A program made the translations under genes and the position numbers. Positions 23,111 to 32,099 of a stretch of DNA of 64,000 bases are shown here, piece by piece. The notes below the pieces were generated by a model, which worked only from the letters and a program-made list of their open reading frames with translations, was not told the DNA's origin and did not search any database. The number at the start of each line of letters is the position of its first letter. The stretch's first letter is position 1. This DNA comes from Pseudomonas orientalis (GTDB taxonomy: Bacteria > Pseudomonadota > Gammaproteobacteria > Pseudomonadales > Pseudomonadaceae), in NCBI RefSeq assembly GCF_022807995.1, contig NZ_CP094351.1:3069001-3133000 (forward strand), in the 5' to 3' direction.

Positions 23111-23455
23111 ATGGCAGCAGCAGAACAGCTAAACGACGGGATCACTGGCGACAAGGTGCCCGAGGCGCAGATGGCCGAGATCCTGGGCACCACACTCGCC
23201 GCCCTGCGCTCCAAGCGTGCCAGAAAGCAGATACCTGAAGGTGTCTGGAACACTCATTGCGGCAGGATCATCTACAGCATCAGGAGATACTACGAATGGC
23301 TCGAAAGCCAATGGGTTTGCCCGCAGGAATGGACCTCCACCACGGATCGATCCGCATCCGGTTTATGTGGAACGGCAGCCGGCGGAGTGAAACGCTCCCC
23401 TATCCCCCGACACAGAAAGGAATCAAGTCTGCCGCACAGGTTGTTGATCAAGTAA
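23111..23455 (+). CDS. Excisionase-like protein (Xis)
   Basis: A 114-aa protein. Residues 1-70 form a winged-helix-like unit (VPEAQMAEILGTTLAALRSKRARKQ, then GRIIYSIRRYYEWLESQW) typical of excisionase-family recombination directionality factors of pseudomonad phages. The basic, low-complexity tail (about 71-114) is read in a different frame over the start of the integrase gene: 160 nt are used twice. Required for prophage excision together with the integrase. Confidence 0.75.
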   Translation: MAAAEQLNDGITGDKVPEAQMAEILGTTLAALRSKRARKQIPEGVWNTHCGRIIYSIRRYYEWLESQWVCPQEWTSTTDRSASGLCGTAAGGVKRSPIPRHRKESSLPHRLLIK

Positions 23456-24489
23456 GAGGCTTGATAAAGCTGGGGCTGCTCGACGACGACAAATATGCCG
23501 AGCTTTTCCCAAGTTCTAGCAACCTCGCCGGCGGGAAGATCAACTTCGGCGAATACGCGCAGCTCTGGCTGGACAGCCGTGAGGTGGTGGTCGGCACGAA
23601 GGCGAACTACAAGGGAGCACTGAACAGGTACTGGATGCCGGGGCTGGCTCTGGTGCGGATCGACCTGATAACTACCACCCTGCTACGCCGGGTAATGGCC
23701 GCCAGCGAGTGGAAGTCGCCGGGCGTTAAGCGCAATGCCATATCGAAGCTGTCTACCATCCTGAATTCAGCCGTATCTGAAGAACTGATCCCGAAGAACC
23801 CAGCGGCGATCCTTGAGCTGCCCAAGCGCAGCAAAAAGGAAATTGATCCCTTCACGCTTGAAGAAGCAAACCAAATCATCGCGAAGATGTATCAGCACGA
23901 TCACTGGCCCAGCGCGATCTATGCGGCGTTTTTTGAGTTTGTGTTTTTTACAGGAATGCGTCTGTCCGAAGCCCTGGCTATGCGCTGGGATGCGGTAGAC
24001 GAAGAGAAAAGGACGGCCCACGTGTGTCGCGGGATCGCCTTGGGGGAAGTGGTGGAACGCACGAAAACTGGAGGAGATCGCTTCGTTTTGTTGAATGACC
24101 GCGCCATGCACGCTCTGCAATTTGCCAGGGAGTACGCAGAACGTCGGAAAAAAGGGAAAGGCAAGGTGCTGGAAACGCCTTTCATTTTTCCGCCCTCGAA
24201 GAACGCGGAGTACGTGAAACAGACTTCTGACTTACACAAACAGTGGGTTCCGACGCTAAAAGCGCTGAATATCCGTCGTCGGCCGCCATACAACTGTCGT
24301 CACACCTATGCGACAATATGCATTATGTCTGGCATGAACCCCGCCTTCATTTCCCAGCAGCTCGGCCATAGTGTGCAGATGCTGCTCTCGACTTATGCGC
24401 GTTGGATCAACTCAAGCTCGGACTGGAGCGAAATGGAAAAGCTCCAGATTGGTCCCAAATTGGTCCCAGCTCAAATAAGCGCACCCTAA
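23296..24489 (+). CDS. int: Tyrosine recombinase / phage integrase
   Basis: A 397-aa integrase. The start at 23296 has AGGAG about 10 nt upstream; N-terminal HGSIRIRFMWNGSRRSETLP is the arm-binding (DUF3596-like) domain, residues 85-165 the core-binding SAM-like domain, and residues 180-380 the catalytic domain. Catalytic residues are Arg222 (TGMRLSE), Lys257 (RTKTGG), Arg335 with His336 (YNCRHTYA, first His replaced by Tyr), His358 (LGHSV) and Tyr367 (STYARW). It is the last prophage gene; the attachment site should lie just downstream. Confidence 0.95.
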   Translation: MARKPMGLPAGMDLHHGSIRIRFMWNGSRRSETLPYPPTQKGIKSAAQVVDQVRGLIKLGLLDDDKYAELFPSSSNLAGGKINFGEYAQLWLDSREVVVGTKANYKGALNRYWMPGLALVRIDLITTTLLRRVMAASEWKSPGVKRNAISKLSTILNSAVSEELIPKNPAAILELPKRSKKEIDPFTLEEANQIIAKMYQHDHWPSAIYAAFFEFVFFTGMRLSEALAMRWDAVDEEKRTAHVCRGIALGEVVERTKTGGDRFVLLNDRAMHALQFAREYAERRKKGKGKVLETPFIFPPSKNAEYVKQTSDLHKQWVPTLKALNIRRRPPYNCRHTYATICIMSGMNPAFISQQLGHSVQMLLSTYARWINSSSDWSEMEKLQIGPKLVPAQISAP

Positions 24490-24509
24490 GCTATTGATAG
24501 GTAAAGTAA
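24490..24509. other. Prophage/chromosome junction (candidate att site)
   Basis: Only 20 bp separate the integrase stop from the first codon of the housekeeping ABC-F gene, so the att core must lie here or overlap its 5' end. The partner site is outside the window and the core cannot be defined. No tRNA gene is present. Confidence 0.45.
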
Positions 24510-26096
24510 TTGATCTCCACAGCTAACATCACCATGCAGTTCGGCGCCAAGCCGCTCTTCGAGAACGTTTCGGTCAAGTTCGGCGCCGGCAACCGCTATG
24601 GTCTGATCGGTGCCAACGGTTGCGGCAAGTCGACCTTCATGAAAATCCTTGGCGGCGACCTCGAGCCGTCCGGCGGCCAGGTCATGCTGGAGCCGAACGT
24701 GCGCCTGGGCAAGCTGCGCCAGGATCAGTTCGCCTACGAACAATTCACCGTGCTCGACACCGTGATCATGGGCCACGAAGAGCTGTGGAGGGTCAAGGCC
24801 GAGCGTGACCGCATCTACTCGCTGCCGGAAATGAGCGAAGAAGACGGCATGGCCGTGGCCGAGCTGGAAACAGAGTTCGCCGAGATGGACGGCTACACCG
24901 CCGAATCCCGCGCCGGTGAGCTGCTGCTGGGCCTGGGTATTCCGCTGGAACAGCATTTCGGCCCGATGAGCGAAGTGTCGCCCGGCTGGAAACTGCGTGT
25001 ACTGCTGGCCCAGGCGCTGTTCTCCGATCCTGAAGTGCTGTTGCTCGACGAACCGACCAACCACCTGGACATCAACACCATCCGCTGGCTGGAAAACATC
25101 CTGACCCAGCGCTCCAGCCTGATGATCATCATCTCTCACGACCGTCACTTCCTGAACAGCGTGTGCACTCACATGGCTGACCTGGACTACGGCGAGCTGC
25201 GCCTGTTCCCGGGCAACTACGACGAATACATGACTGTGGCGACCCAGTCCCGCGAGCAACTGCTGTCGGACAACGCCAAAAAGAAGGCGCAGATCTCCGA
25301 ACTGCAATCCTTCGTCAGCCGCTTCTCGGCCAACGCCTCGAAAGCCAAGCAGGCCACATCCCGTGCCAAGGCGATCGACAAGATCCAACTGGCCGAGGTC
25401 AAGCCATCGAGCCGTGTGAGCCCGTTCATCCGTTTCGAACAGAACAAAAAGCTGCACCGTCAGGCGGTCATGGTCGAGAAGATGGCCAAGGGTTTTGACG
25501 GCAAGCCGTTGTTCAAGGACTTCAGCTTCCAGGTTGAAGCCGGCGAGCGCGTGGCGATCATCGGCCCGAACGGTATCGGCAAGACCACCCTGCTGCGCAC
25601 CCTGGTCAACGAACTGACCCCGGACGCCGGCAGCATCAAGTGGACCGACGCCGCGGAACTGGGCTACTACGCCCAGGACCATGCCCATGACTTCGAAGAC
25701 GACGTCACCCTGTTCGACTGGATGGGCCAGTGGACCCAGGGTGAGCAGATGATCCGTGGCACCCTGGGCCGCATGTTGTTCTCCAACGACGAAATCCAGA
25801 AGTCGGTAAAGGTGATCTCTGGTGGTGAACAGGGCCGCATGCTGTTCGGCAAGCTGATTCTGCAAAAGCCGAACGTGCTGATCATGGACGAACCGACCAA
25901 CCACTTGGACATGGAGTCCATCGAAGCGTTGAACCTGGCGTTGGAGAACTACCCGGGCACGCTGATCTTCGTCAGCCACGACCGTGAGTTCGTATCGTCC
26001 CTGGCCACCCGCATCATCGAATTGAGCGCCAGCGGCGTGATCGACTTCAGCGGCACCTATGACGACTACCTGCGCAGCCAGGGTGTGGTGTTCTAA
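24510..26096 (+). CDS. ybiT: ABC-F family ATPase, YbiT-like
   Basis: A 528-aa duplicated ATPase of the ABC-F class, cytosolic and ribosome-associated. First domain: Walker [10 protein letters not shown] (34-42), signature [15 protein letters not shown], Walker [12 protein letters not shown]. The linker ([31 protein letters not shown]) is the P-site tRNA-interacting motif. Second domain: [39 protein letters not shown]. Length and sequence follow E. coli YbiT closely. The apparent start is TTG, with the prophage ending 20 bp upstream, so its native promoter and possibly its start codon may have been replaced on insertion. Confidence 0.93.
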   Translation: MISTANITMQFGAKPLFENVSVKFGAGNRYGLIGANGCGKSTFMKILGGDLEPSGGQVMLEPNVRLGKLRQDQFAYEQFTVLDTVIMGHEELWRVKAERDRIYSLPEMSEEDGMAVAELETEFAEMDGYTAESRAGELLLGLGIPLEQHFGPMSEVSPGWKLRVLLAQALFSDPEVLLLDEPTNHLDINTIRWLENILTQRSSLMIIISHDRHFLNSVCTHMADLDYGELRLFPGNYDEYMTVATQSREQLLSDNAKKKAQISELQSFVSRFSANASKAKQATSRAKAIDKIQLAEVKPSSRVSPFIRFEQNKKLHRQAVMVEKMAKGFDGKPLFKDFSFQVEAGERVAIIGPNGIGKTTLLRTLVNELTPDAGSIKWTDAAELGYYAQDHAHDFEDDVTLFDWMGQWTQGEQMIRGTLGRMLFSNDEIQKSVKVISGGEQGRMLFGKLILQKPNVLIMDEPTNHLDMESIEALNLALENYPGTLIFVSHDREFVSSLATRIIELSASGVIDFSGTYDDYLRSQGVVF

Positions 26097-26128
26097 GAAC
26101 AGCGCGTAGCTGCCGGACCAAACAGGTT

Positions 26129-26226
26129 CAAATGTGGGAGGGGGCTTGCCCCCGATGGCATTGTCTCAGTCGACAGGTGTATTGGCTGACACTCCGCTAT
26201 CGGGGGCAAGCCCCCTCCCACATTTG
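26129..26226. repeat. REP doublet (REPIN-like)
   Basis: Two oppositely oriented REP palindromes with core GGGGGCTTGCCCCC, bounded by AATGTGGGAGG and CCTCCCACATTTG, separated by about 40 bp. It lies between ybiT and the MFS gene. Confidence 0.88.
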
Positions 26227-26277
26227 CTACCGGGTTATGCCATCATGGCCGCACCGCCCGCCAGCGAATGAGCCCAC

Positions 26278-27450
26278 ATGCCCGCCGCCCCCTCTTCCCT
26301 GTCGATCACCCTGCAGATCGTCTCCATCGTCTTCTACACCTTTATCGCGTTCATCTGCATCGGCCTGCCGATTGCGGTGATTCCAGGCTATGTGCACGAA
26401 CATCTGGGCTACAGCGCAGTCGTTGCCGGCGTCACTATTGGCTCGCAGTACCTGGCGACCCTGCTCAGTCGGCCGATGGCCGGGCGCATGTCGGACAATG
26501 TCGGCACCAAGCGTGCGATCGTGCTGGGCCTGGCCGGTATTCTGATCAGTGGCGTGCTGACGTTTATCGCCGTACTGCTTGAGCACATCCCGGCGCTGAG
26601 CCTGGCTATCCTGATCGTCGGTCGGCTGTTGCTGGGCGTGGCCCAGGGCCTGATTGGCGTAGGCACTATCAGCTGGTGCATGGGCGCGATCGGCACCGAG
26701 CACACGGCCCGTTCGATCTCCTGGAATGGCATCGCCTCCTATGGCGCCATCGCCATCGGCGCGCCGCTGGGGGTGGTGATGGTGGCCGATTATGGCTTCG
26801 CCAGCCTGGGCCTGGCGCTGGCGGGGTTGGCCGCGCTGGGCCTGGTGCTGATCCGCAATAAACCTTCGGTACCGGTGGTGCGCGGCGAGCGCTTGCCATT
26901 CTGGGCGGTGTTTGGCCGTATCGCCCCGTTTGGCGCCAGCCTGTGTCTGGCTTCGATTGGCTACGGCACGCTGACCACTTTTATCACCCTGTATTACCTG
27001 AATCGCGGCTGGACCGGCGCGGCGTATTGCCTGACGGTATTCGGGGCGTGTTTTATTCTGTCGCGTCTGGTGTTTATTTCCGCCATCAGCCGCGTCGGCG
27101 GTTTTAGCGCCGCCATTGCCTGCATGCTCATCGAAACCCTGGGCCTCACGTTGCTGTGGCTGGCGCCGTCGACCGGCGTGGCATTGATGGGCGCCGGGCT
27201 GACCGGCGTCGGTCTGTCACTGGTCTATCCGGCGCTTGGTGTGGAAGCCATCAAGCGTGTGCCGGACAGCAGCCGGGGCGCCGGGCTGAGTGCGTATGCG
27301 GTATTTTTCGACCTGGCCCTGGCGATTGCCGGGCCGTTGATGGGCGCCGTGGCACTGAACCTCGGCTACGGCTGGATCTTCTTCTGCGCGGCGCTGCTGT
27401 CGGTGACGGCGCTGGCACTGACCGTGCTGCTCAAGCGTCGCGCTTACTGA
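26278..27450 (+). CDS. MFS transporter, YhhS-like exporter
   Basis: A 390-aa 12-TM major facilitator. The segment FICIGLPIAVIPGYVHEHLGYSAVVAGVTIG and the loop 2-3 motif LLSRPMAGRMSDNVGTKRA match the YhhS/UPF0226 group of efflux transporters. Inner membrane; substrate unknown (sugar or drug export in relatives). It starts shortly after a REP doublet and overlaps the convergent hydrolase gene by 7 bp at the 3' end. Confidence 0.85.
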   Translation: MPAAPSSLSITLQIVSIVFYTFIAFICIGLPIAVIPGYVHEHLGYSAVVAGVTIGSQYLATLLSRPMAGRMSDNVGTKRAIVLGLAGILISGVLTFIAVLLEHIPALSLAILIVGRLLLGVAQGLIGVGTISWCMGAIGTEHTARSISWNGIASYGAIAIGAPLGVVMVADYGFASLGLALAGLAALGLVLIRNKPSVPVVRGERLPFWAVFGRIAPFGASLCLASIGYGTLTTFITLYYLNRGWTGAAYCLTVFGACFILSRLVFISAISRVGGFSAAIACMLIETLGLTLLWLAPSTGVALMGAGLTGVGLSLVYPALGVEAIKRVPDSSRGAGLSAYAVFFDLALAIAGPLMGAVALNLGYGWIFFCAALLSVTALALTVLLKRRAY

Positions 27451-28481
27451 TCAGCCGTCTGTAGCCCGGCGCGAGTGGCCTCGCCAAGGGTGTGACTGAA
27501 AAAGCGCCCCGCCTCGGAGACCAGGTCGCGGTGGATACCCTCACGGTCGACGCCATCGGCATCGGTGCAGATGGCCGGCATCGTCGCCAACTGGTCGCTG
27601 TCGCACGGCGCCATGAACACGAAGTGCCCTGCCCCGGCCAACAGTTTAAAGTCCGGCGGCTCCGGCAGTTTGCGCGCCAGGGCGGCGGCGTTCTTGTCCA
27701 CGGCCACCAATTGGTCGCCATCGCCGCTGTAGAGCAGCACCGGCACATGCACGTCGGCCAGGGTATGGCGACCGAACATCAGGCTCAGCGGCGCCATCAG
27801 CATCAGCGCATGGATGCGCGGATCGGCCTGGGGCTGCAAGTCGTCACGGTCGACCACCAGTTCGCCTTTGGTGGTGCAGGCGTCACGGTCCTCCGGGCGC
27901 TGCTGGCAATAGCGGCGCAGGCGCTCGAAATCCGGTTTGGCACCGGCCAGGATCAGCGCGGTTTCGCCGCCGGCCGAATAGCCGATCACGCCCACCTGGT
28001 CGATGTCGACGAAGGGCGACAGCATCGGGTCGTTCAAGGCCGCGGTGATGGCCTGGGAAATCTGGATTGGCCGACCATACAAGTTGCTCACGGTGCCGAG
28101 GCGGCTGTGGTCCTTGTAGTTGTCACCGGGGTGCAGCACCGCCACCACCACAAAGCCCTTGCGCGCCAGCGAGGTGGCCAGGTCATGCAGGGCCAGCGGT
28201 GTACCGGTATTGCCGTGGGACAACATCAGCATCGGGAAACGCCCGATGGCCACCTTGGCGTCTTCGCCGGCCGCCACATGGTAGGCACCCAACGCCGTGG
28301 TGTGTTCGGCGTCGGTGGAAGGGTAAAACGCAATGGCCTTCATCGGCTGCGAATCCAGCGGGTCGAGAATGCTCATGCGATGAAAGCCCACGCTCCAATG
28401 CGGGTGCGGCGCTGGCGCGGCGTGCACTGAAAGCAGGCCGCCGCACAGGGAAAGAACCAAAACAGCACAGAGACGCATCAT
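27444..28481 (-). CDS. Secreted alpha/beta hydrolase (PAF-acetylhydrolase/dienelactone-hydrolase-like)
   Basis: About 345 aa. The start MMRLCAVLVLSLCGGLLSVHAAP is a signal peptide; AAAGGTGG lies upstream. The nucleophile elbow is GVIGYSAGGETALIL, the oxyanion-side strand MLMLSHGNTGTPLAL, an acid region follows VPVLLYSGDGDQLV, and the catalytic His is in LAGAGHFVFMAPC. The overall pattern fits predicted dienelactone hydrolases of the PAF-AH group. Periplasmic or extracellular esterase of unknown substrate. Monocistronic, convergent with the MFS gene. Confidence 0.85.
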   Translation of the reverse strand: MMRLCAVLVLSLCGGLLSVHAAPAPHPHWSVGFHRMSILDPLDSQPMKAIAFYPSTDAEHTTALGAYHVAAGEDAKVAIGRFPMLMLSHGNTGTPLALHDLATSLARKGFVVVAVLHPGDNYKDHSRLGTVSNLYGRPIQISQAITAALNDPMLSPFVDIDQVGVIGYSAGGETALILAGAKPDFERLRRYCQQRPEDRDACTTKGELVVDRDDLQPQADPRIHALMLMAPLSLMFGRHTLADVHVPVLLYSGDGDQLVAVDKNAAALARKLPEPPDFKLLAGAGHFVFMAPCDSDQLATMPAICTDADGVDREGIHRDLVSEAGRFFSHTLGEATRAGLQTADQ

Positions 28482-28625
28482 CGGGATGTCCACCTTTGCT
28501 GCATGAGAACCGGCAGGCCGTCTAAAAATTCCCGGGTATTGAGCCTACATTTGCATAACCTGGGCCATAACTGAAAAAACTCCGTACACCGCTCGCGCTC
28601 AGGCGATCAGAATACAGAGTTTAGG

Positions 28626-28652
28626 CGCCCGGCTTCAGATTGAAACCGGGCG
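28626..28652. terminator. Possible terminator hairpin downstream of azoR
   Basis: CGCCCGG pairs with CCGGGCG around 13 nt. No strong U-run on either side, so it may act as an mRNA 3' end stabiliser rather than an intrinsic terminator. Confidence 0.4.
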
Positions 28653-28673
28653 AGGCGAACATTTACACAAGCC

Positions 28674-29285
28674 TTACGCGGCGGCGAACAATTGCTCGCT
28701 GATCAGCACGTTGGCATCGCTCAGCGCTTTGCTGCGAACTTCGTCGCCATAGGCCAGGCCTTCGGCGCGCACGATTTCGATATCAGTGATGCCGAGGAAG
28801 CCGAACAGCAGCTTCAAGTAGCCTTCATGGGCGGCACCGGATGCCTGGCCGGCATGCAGGCCGCCAGCGGTGGAGACGATGATGACTTTTTTGTTGCCGC
28901 ACAGGCCTTCAGGGCCGGCTTCGGTGTAGCGGAACGTCTGGCCGGCGACGGCGATACGGTCGATCCAGGCCTTGAGCTGGGTCGGGATGGTGAAGTTGTA
29001 CATCGGCGCACCTATCACGACGGCATCGGCGGCGAGGAACTCAGCCAGCGACGATGCACTCAGTTCGGCCTCGTGCTTTTGCGCGGCATCGCGCAGTTCG
29101 GCGGCGGTGCCCAATGCACCCAGGGTCGCGCCGGAGAAATGATTGATCCCTTCGCTGGCCAGGTCACGGTAAGTCACTTCCACGCCCGGCTCGGCGGCCT
29201 GCCACGCCTTGACCACGCCAGCGCTGAGCTGACGGGAAGCGGAGTTGTCGCCGAGAATGCTGGAATCGATATGCAAGAGTTTCAT
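28674..29285 (-). CDS. azoR: FMN-dependent NADH-azoreductase
   Basis: A 203-aa flavodoxin-fold enzyme. The FMN loop is [14 protein letters not shown] (residues 8-21), followed by [29 protein letters not shown] and VSTAGG, all diagnostic of AzoR. It reduces quinones and azo compounds with NADH. It is divergent from a LysR-type gene 125 bp away, the usual arrangement in which the LysR protein controls the reductase in response to electrophiles or quinones. Confidence 0.95.
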   Translation of the reverse strand: MKLLHIDSSILGDNSASRQLSAGVVKAWQAAEPGVEVTYRDLASEGINHFSGATLGALGTAAELRDAAQKHEAELSASSLAEFLAADAVVIGAPMYNFTIPTQLKAWIDRIAVAGQTFRYTEAGPEGLCGNKKVIIVSTAGGLHAGQASGAAHEGYLKLLFGFLGITDIEIVRAEGLAYGDEVRSKALSDANVLISEQLFAAA

Positions 29286-29410
29286 GGTGGATCTCCGAGG
29301 TGGGATCGACAGAAGCGATCAGATGGTGGTGATGCTACGCACCCATCCAATGGTCGATAAGCCACTTGCAATGCGATAGATTGTCCCACTGACAGGACAA
29401 TAGGCTGAGC

Positions 29411-30319
29411 ATGCAAGACCTTAACGACCTCTACTATTTCGCCAAAGTCGTCGAAGCCGGCGGTTTCGCCGCCGCCGGGCGGCTGTTGGGCATTCCCAAG
29501 TCGCGACTGTCGCGGCGCATTGCCGAGCTGGAAGAGCGCCTGGGCGCACGTCTGCTGCAACGCACCACGCGGCAACTGACCCTGACCTCCGTCGGCGAAC
29601 GCTACCTGCGCCACTGCCAGGCAATGCTGCTGGAAGCGGAGATGGCCGATGAGGCCGTGGCGAGCATGTCCACCGAACCCCGTGGGCGCCTGCGGGTCAC
29701 GTGCCCGGTCGGGCTGGCCCAGCAGATCCTGCCGGAACTGGTGGCCGGGTTTCTCGCCGCGCACCCGCTGGTGCAGTTGGACATGACCCTGGTGAACCGT
29801 CGCGTCGACCTGGTGGCCGAAGGCATCGACGTGGCGTTGCGCGTACGCGAACTGGGTGACGAAGACCCGCTGCTGGTCACCAAGCGCCTGCGCGAGGCGC
29901 ACACCGTGCTGGTGGCCAGCCCGGCGCTCCTGCGCGACCGCCGGGTAGAGACCCTGGAAGACCTCAGGCAATTGCCGATCATGGGCGCACTCGAGGCGGA
30001 CCGCATGGTGCACCAGCGCATCATCGACCCCCAGGGCAACGCCCATGAGCTGGTCATGGAGGCTCGCCTGGGCATCGAAGACTTTATCGTGCGCAAGACC
30101 AGCGCCCTCATGGGCGTGGGCTTCACGGTGCTGCCGATGATGTATTGCGAAGAGGAACTGGCCAACGGCCGGCTGGTGCAGCTGTTACCGCAATGGTCGT
30201 TACCCGGTGGCTGGCTGCAGGCCGTGTATCCGCACCGGCGCGGCGTGCTGCCGGCGATCCGCGCCTGGATCGACTATATGGAAGAGGGCTTCAAGGGCTG
30301 CGGAGATCGTCTGTTATGA
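29411..30319 (+). CDS. LysR-family regulator (likely of azoR)
   Basis: A 302-aa LTTR. The N-terminal HTH (LNDLYYFAKVVEAGGFAAAGRLLGIPKSRLSRRIAELEERLGARLL) is followed by a substrate-binding domain from about residue 90 (GRLRVTCPVGLAQQILPELVAGFLA). Transcribed divergently from azoR, so the 125-bp gap is its likely operator. The stop overlaps the following MmcQ/YjbR gene (ATGA). Confidence 0.9.
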   Translation: MQDLNDLYYFAKVVEAGGFAAAGRLLGIPKSRLSRRIAELEERLGARLLQRTTRQLTLTSVGERYLRHCQAMLLEAEMADEAVASMSTEPRGRLRVTCPVGLAQQILPELVAGFLAAHPLVQLDMTLVNRRVDLVAEGIDVALRVRELGDEDPLLVTKRLREAHTVLVASPALLRDRRVETLEDLRQLPIMGALEADRMVHQRIIDPQGNAHELVMEARLGIEDFIVRKTSALMGVGFTVLPMMYCEEELANGRLVQLLPQWSLPGGWLQAVYPHRRGVLPAIRAWIDYMEEGFKGCGDRLL

Positions 30320-30678
30320 GCATGAGCGAAGCACAGGTCGCAGCGTTTTGCCTGAGCCTGCCTGGCGCGCGCGAGGACTACAAATGGGGCGGTGTGCGGG
30401 TGTTCTCGATTGCCGGCAACAAGATGTTCGCGTTGCAGAACCTGCGCGGCGATTCATTGGCATTCAAGGTCGACAAGGCGCTGTTCCTCGGCCACGTCGA
30501 CCGCCCGGGCATCCACCCGGCGCCCTACCTGGCACGCGCGCAGTGGATCATCATGAACACGCCCTACCCGCTCGGGCCCGAGGAACTGCGTGGCTTGTTG
30601 CAGCGCTCGCACCAGTTGGTGGTAAGCAAGCTGCCCAAGCGCATGCAGGTCGGGTTAATGCTAGAGGATCGAGAGTAG
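30316..30678 (+). CDS. MmcQ/YjbR family protein
   Basis: A 120-aa protein; the start overlaps the lysR stop. The pattern VAAFCLSLPGAREDYKWGGVRVFSIAGNKMFAL, then FKVDKALFLGHVDRPGIHPAPYLARAQWIIM is the full MmcQ/YjbR (CyaY-like fold) domain. Cytosolic, possibly DNA-binding; function not established. Overlaps the convergent DUF1294 gene by 18 bp. Confidence 0.9.
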   Translation: MSMSEAQVAAFCLSLPGAREDYKWGGVRVFSIAGNKMFALQNLRGDSLAFKVDKALFLGHVDRPGIHPAPYLARAQWIIMNTPYPLGPEELRGLLQRSHQLVVSKLPKRMQVGLMLEDRE

Positions 30679-31044
30679 CGTGCCGCCGAGAAACAGTTGG
30701 TCCAGCCAGAACACCTGGTGCAGCAGTACGATCACCCAGAACAGCACCTGGTAGGACACCTTGCGCGTCTTGTGCCGGAACACCTGCTGCGCGATCAGTG
30801 CCCCCGGCCAACCGCCCGCCAGTTCGACAGCGTGCAGGATGTTCTCCGGGACGCGCCGGCCCTCTGTCTGCGCCTTGCGCTTGTCGCTCCAGTACAGAAA
30901 GAACGCCATCACGCTGACCACCCCGTAGGCTGCCAGCGGCATGACCGTCTCGCCACGATGCCACAGCAGCGCCGAACCCAGCAGCGGCGCGGCGCACAGC
31001 AGCACGAAGAGCAACGCCTTCAAGCGTGGGTGTTGAATGTTCAC
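30661..31044 (-). CDS. DUF1294 membrane protein
   Basis: A 127-aa protein. GTG start overlaps the uppP stop (GTGA). Four hydrophobic segments and the conserved core [45 protein letters not shown] identify DUF1294. In other bacteria this domain can be fused to a cold-shock domain; here it stands alone. Co-transcribed with uppP. Function unknown. Confidence 0.85.
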   Translation of the reverse strand: MNIQHPRLKALLFVLLCAAPLLGSALLWHRGETVMPLAAYGVVSVMAFFLYWSDKRKAQTEGRRVPENILHAVELAGGWPGALIAQQVFRHKTRKVSYQVLFWVIVLLHQVFWLDQLFLGGTLLSIL

Positions 31045-31871
31045 GGCTTGACGGCCGTCCAGTCGATCCAGCCGAATTGCCAGGTTGCCAGGATCACCAG
31101 GCCGAACGCGATGCGGTACCAGGCAAAGGCCGCGTAGCTGTGGTTGGCGATGAATTTGAGCAGGCCCTTGACCGCGATCATCGCAAAGATGAACGAGGTG
31201 ACAAAGCCAATGGCGAACACCGGCAGGTCCGCCGGCTGGAACAGGTCGCGGTATTTGTAGCCCGAGTACAGCGCGGCACCGACCATGGTCGGCATGGCCA
31301 GGAAGAACGAAAACTCGGTGGCGGTCTTGCGTGACAGGCCGAACAACAGGCCGCCGATGATCGTCGCGCCGGAGCGTGAAGTGCCCGGGATCATGGCCAG
31401 GCACTGGGCCATGCCGACCTTGAGCGCGTCCTTCCAGGTGATCTCGTCGACGCTTTCGGCATGAACGGCATGTTGGCGACGTTCCGCCCACAACATGATC
31501 ACACCGCCCACCACCAGGGCCGTGGCCACGGTGATCGGGTTGAACAGGTAATGCTTGATCAGGTCAGCGAAAATCACCCCCAGCACCACCGCCGGCAACA
31601 CCGCGATGATCAGGTTCACGGTGAACCGCTGGGCATTGCGCTGAGTCGGCAAGCCGATGACCACGTCGAGGATCTTGCGGCGAAACTCCCAGACCACGGC
31701 AAGGATCGCGCCCAGCTGGATAATGATGTTGAAAGCCTCGAAACGCTCGCCGCCGAAATTGATCAGGTCGGCGACGATAATCTGGTGGCCGGTGCTGGAG
31801 ATCGGCAGAAACTCCGTCAGCCCCTCGACTACGCCAAGAATCAATGCCTGTATGGCGGTCCAAAAATCCAT
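31041..31871 (-). CDS. uppP: Undecaprenyl-diphosphatase UppP (BacA)
   Basis: A 276-aa integral membrane phosphatase. The start at [12 protein letters not shown] has GGAG 5 nt upstream. Catalytic motifs are [14 protein letters not shown] (16-29) and [12 protein letters not shown]. It dephosphorylates undecaprenyl pyrophosphate on the periplasmic side to recycle the lipid carrier for peptidoglycan, and its over-expression gives bacitracin resistance. First gene of a two-gene operon with DUF1294. Confidence 0.95.
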   Translation of the reverse strand: MDFWTAIQALILGVVEGLTEFLPISSTGHQIIVADLINFGGERFEAFNIIIQLGAILAVVWEFRRKILDVVIGLPTQRNAQRFTVNLIIAVLPAVVLGVIFADLIKHYLFNPITVATALVVGGVIMLWAERRQHAVHAESVDEITWKDALKVGMAQCLAMIPGTSRSGATIIGGLLFGLSRKTATEFSFFLAMPTMVGAALYSGYKYRDLFQPADLPVFAIGFVTSFIFAMIAVKGLLKFIANHSYAAFAWYRIAFGLVILATWQFGWIDWTAVKP

Positions 31872-32005
31872 GCTTTCTCCAAAGGTCACGCGCCTGGCAT
31901 GCCTCTTAGTGTTTTTTAAAGTTCACTGACAACGAGCGCACTGCCGCGCCCGGCGTTGATTCTCAATGCCGGACTGCAAAAATTCCGTGAAAAATCAGGC
32001 AGTAC

Positions 32006-32032
32006 TCAGGTTTTTCGATTACGGGCCGAAAG
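32006..32032 (+). promoter_or_regulatory. Candidate sigma-28 (FliA) promoter for the chemoreceptor
   Basis: TCAGGTTT-N11-GCCGAAAG compared with consensus TAAAGTTT-N11-GCCGATAA: 6 of 8 matches in each box, correct spacing, 68 bp upstream of the chemoreceptor ATG. Confidence 0.4.
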
Positions 32033-32099
32033 CCTATCAGACAAGCCGTAAAAGTCGATGCAACACCCACAATTATAAAAGGCACGGAGTGACAGGACG

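Noticed and set aside
24490..24560. tRNA-based attachment site for the prophage
   Set aside because: No tRNA-like sequence is present at the integrase end; the junction is next to a protein-coding gene.
24486..25979. A 497-codon open frame antisense to the ybiT-like gene
   Set aside because: It is His/Val/Gln-rich without any domain and mirrors the codon structure of a clear ABC-F gene; a GC-rich shadow frame.
30661..31491. A 276-codon frame covering DUF1294 plus antisense-like upstream sequence
   Set aside because: Its first 150 codons overlap uppP in another frame; the GTG at 31044 coupled to the uppP stop is the real start.
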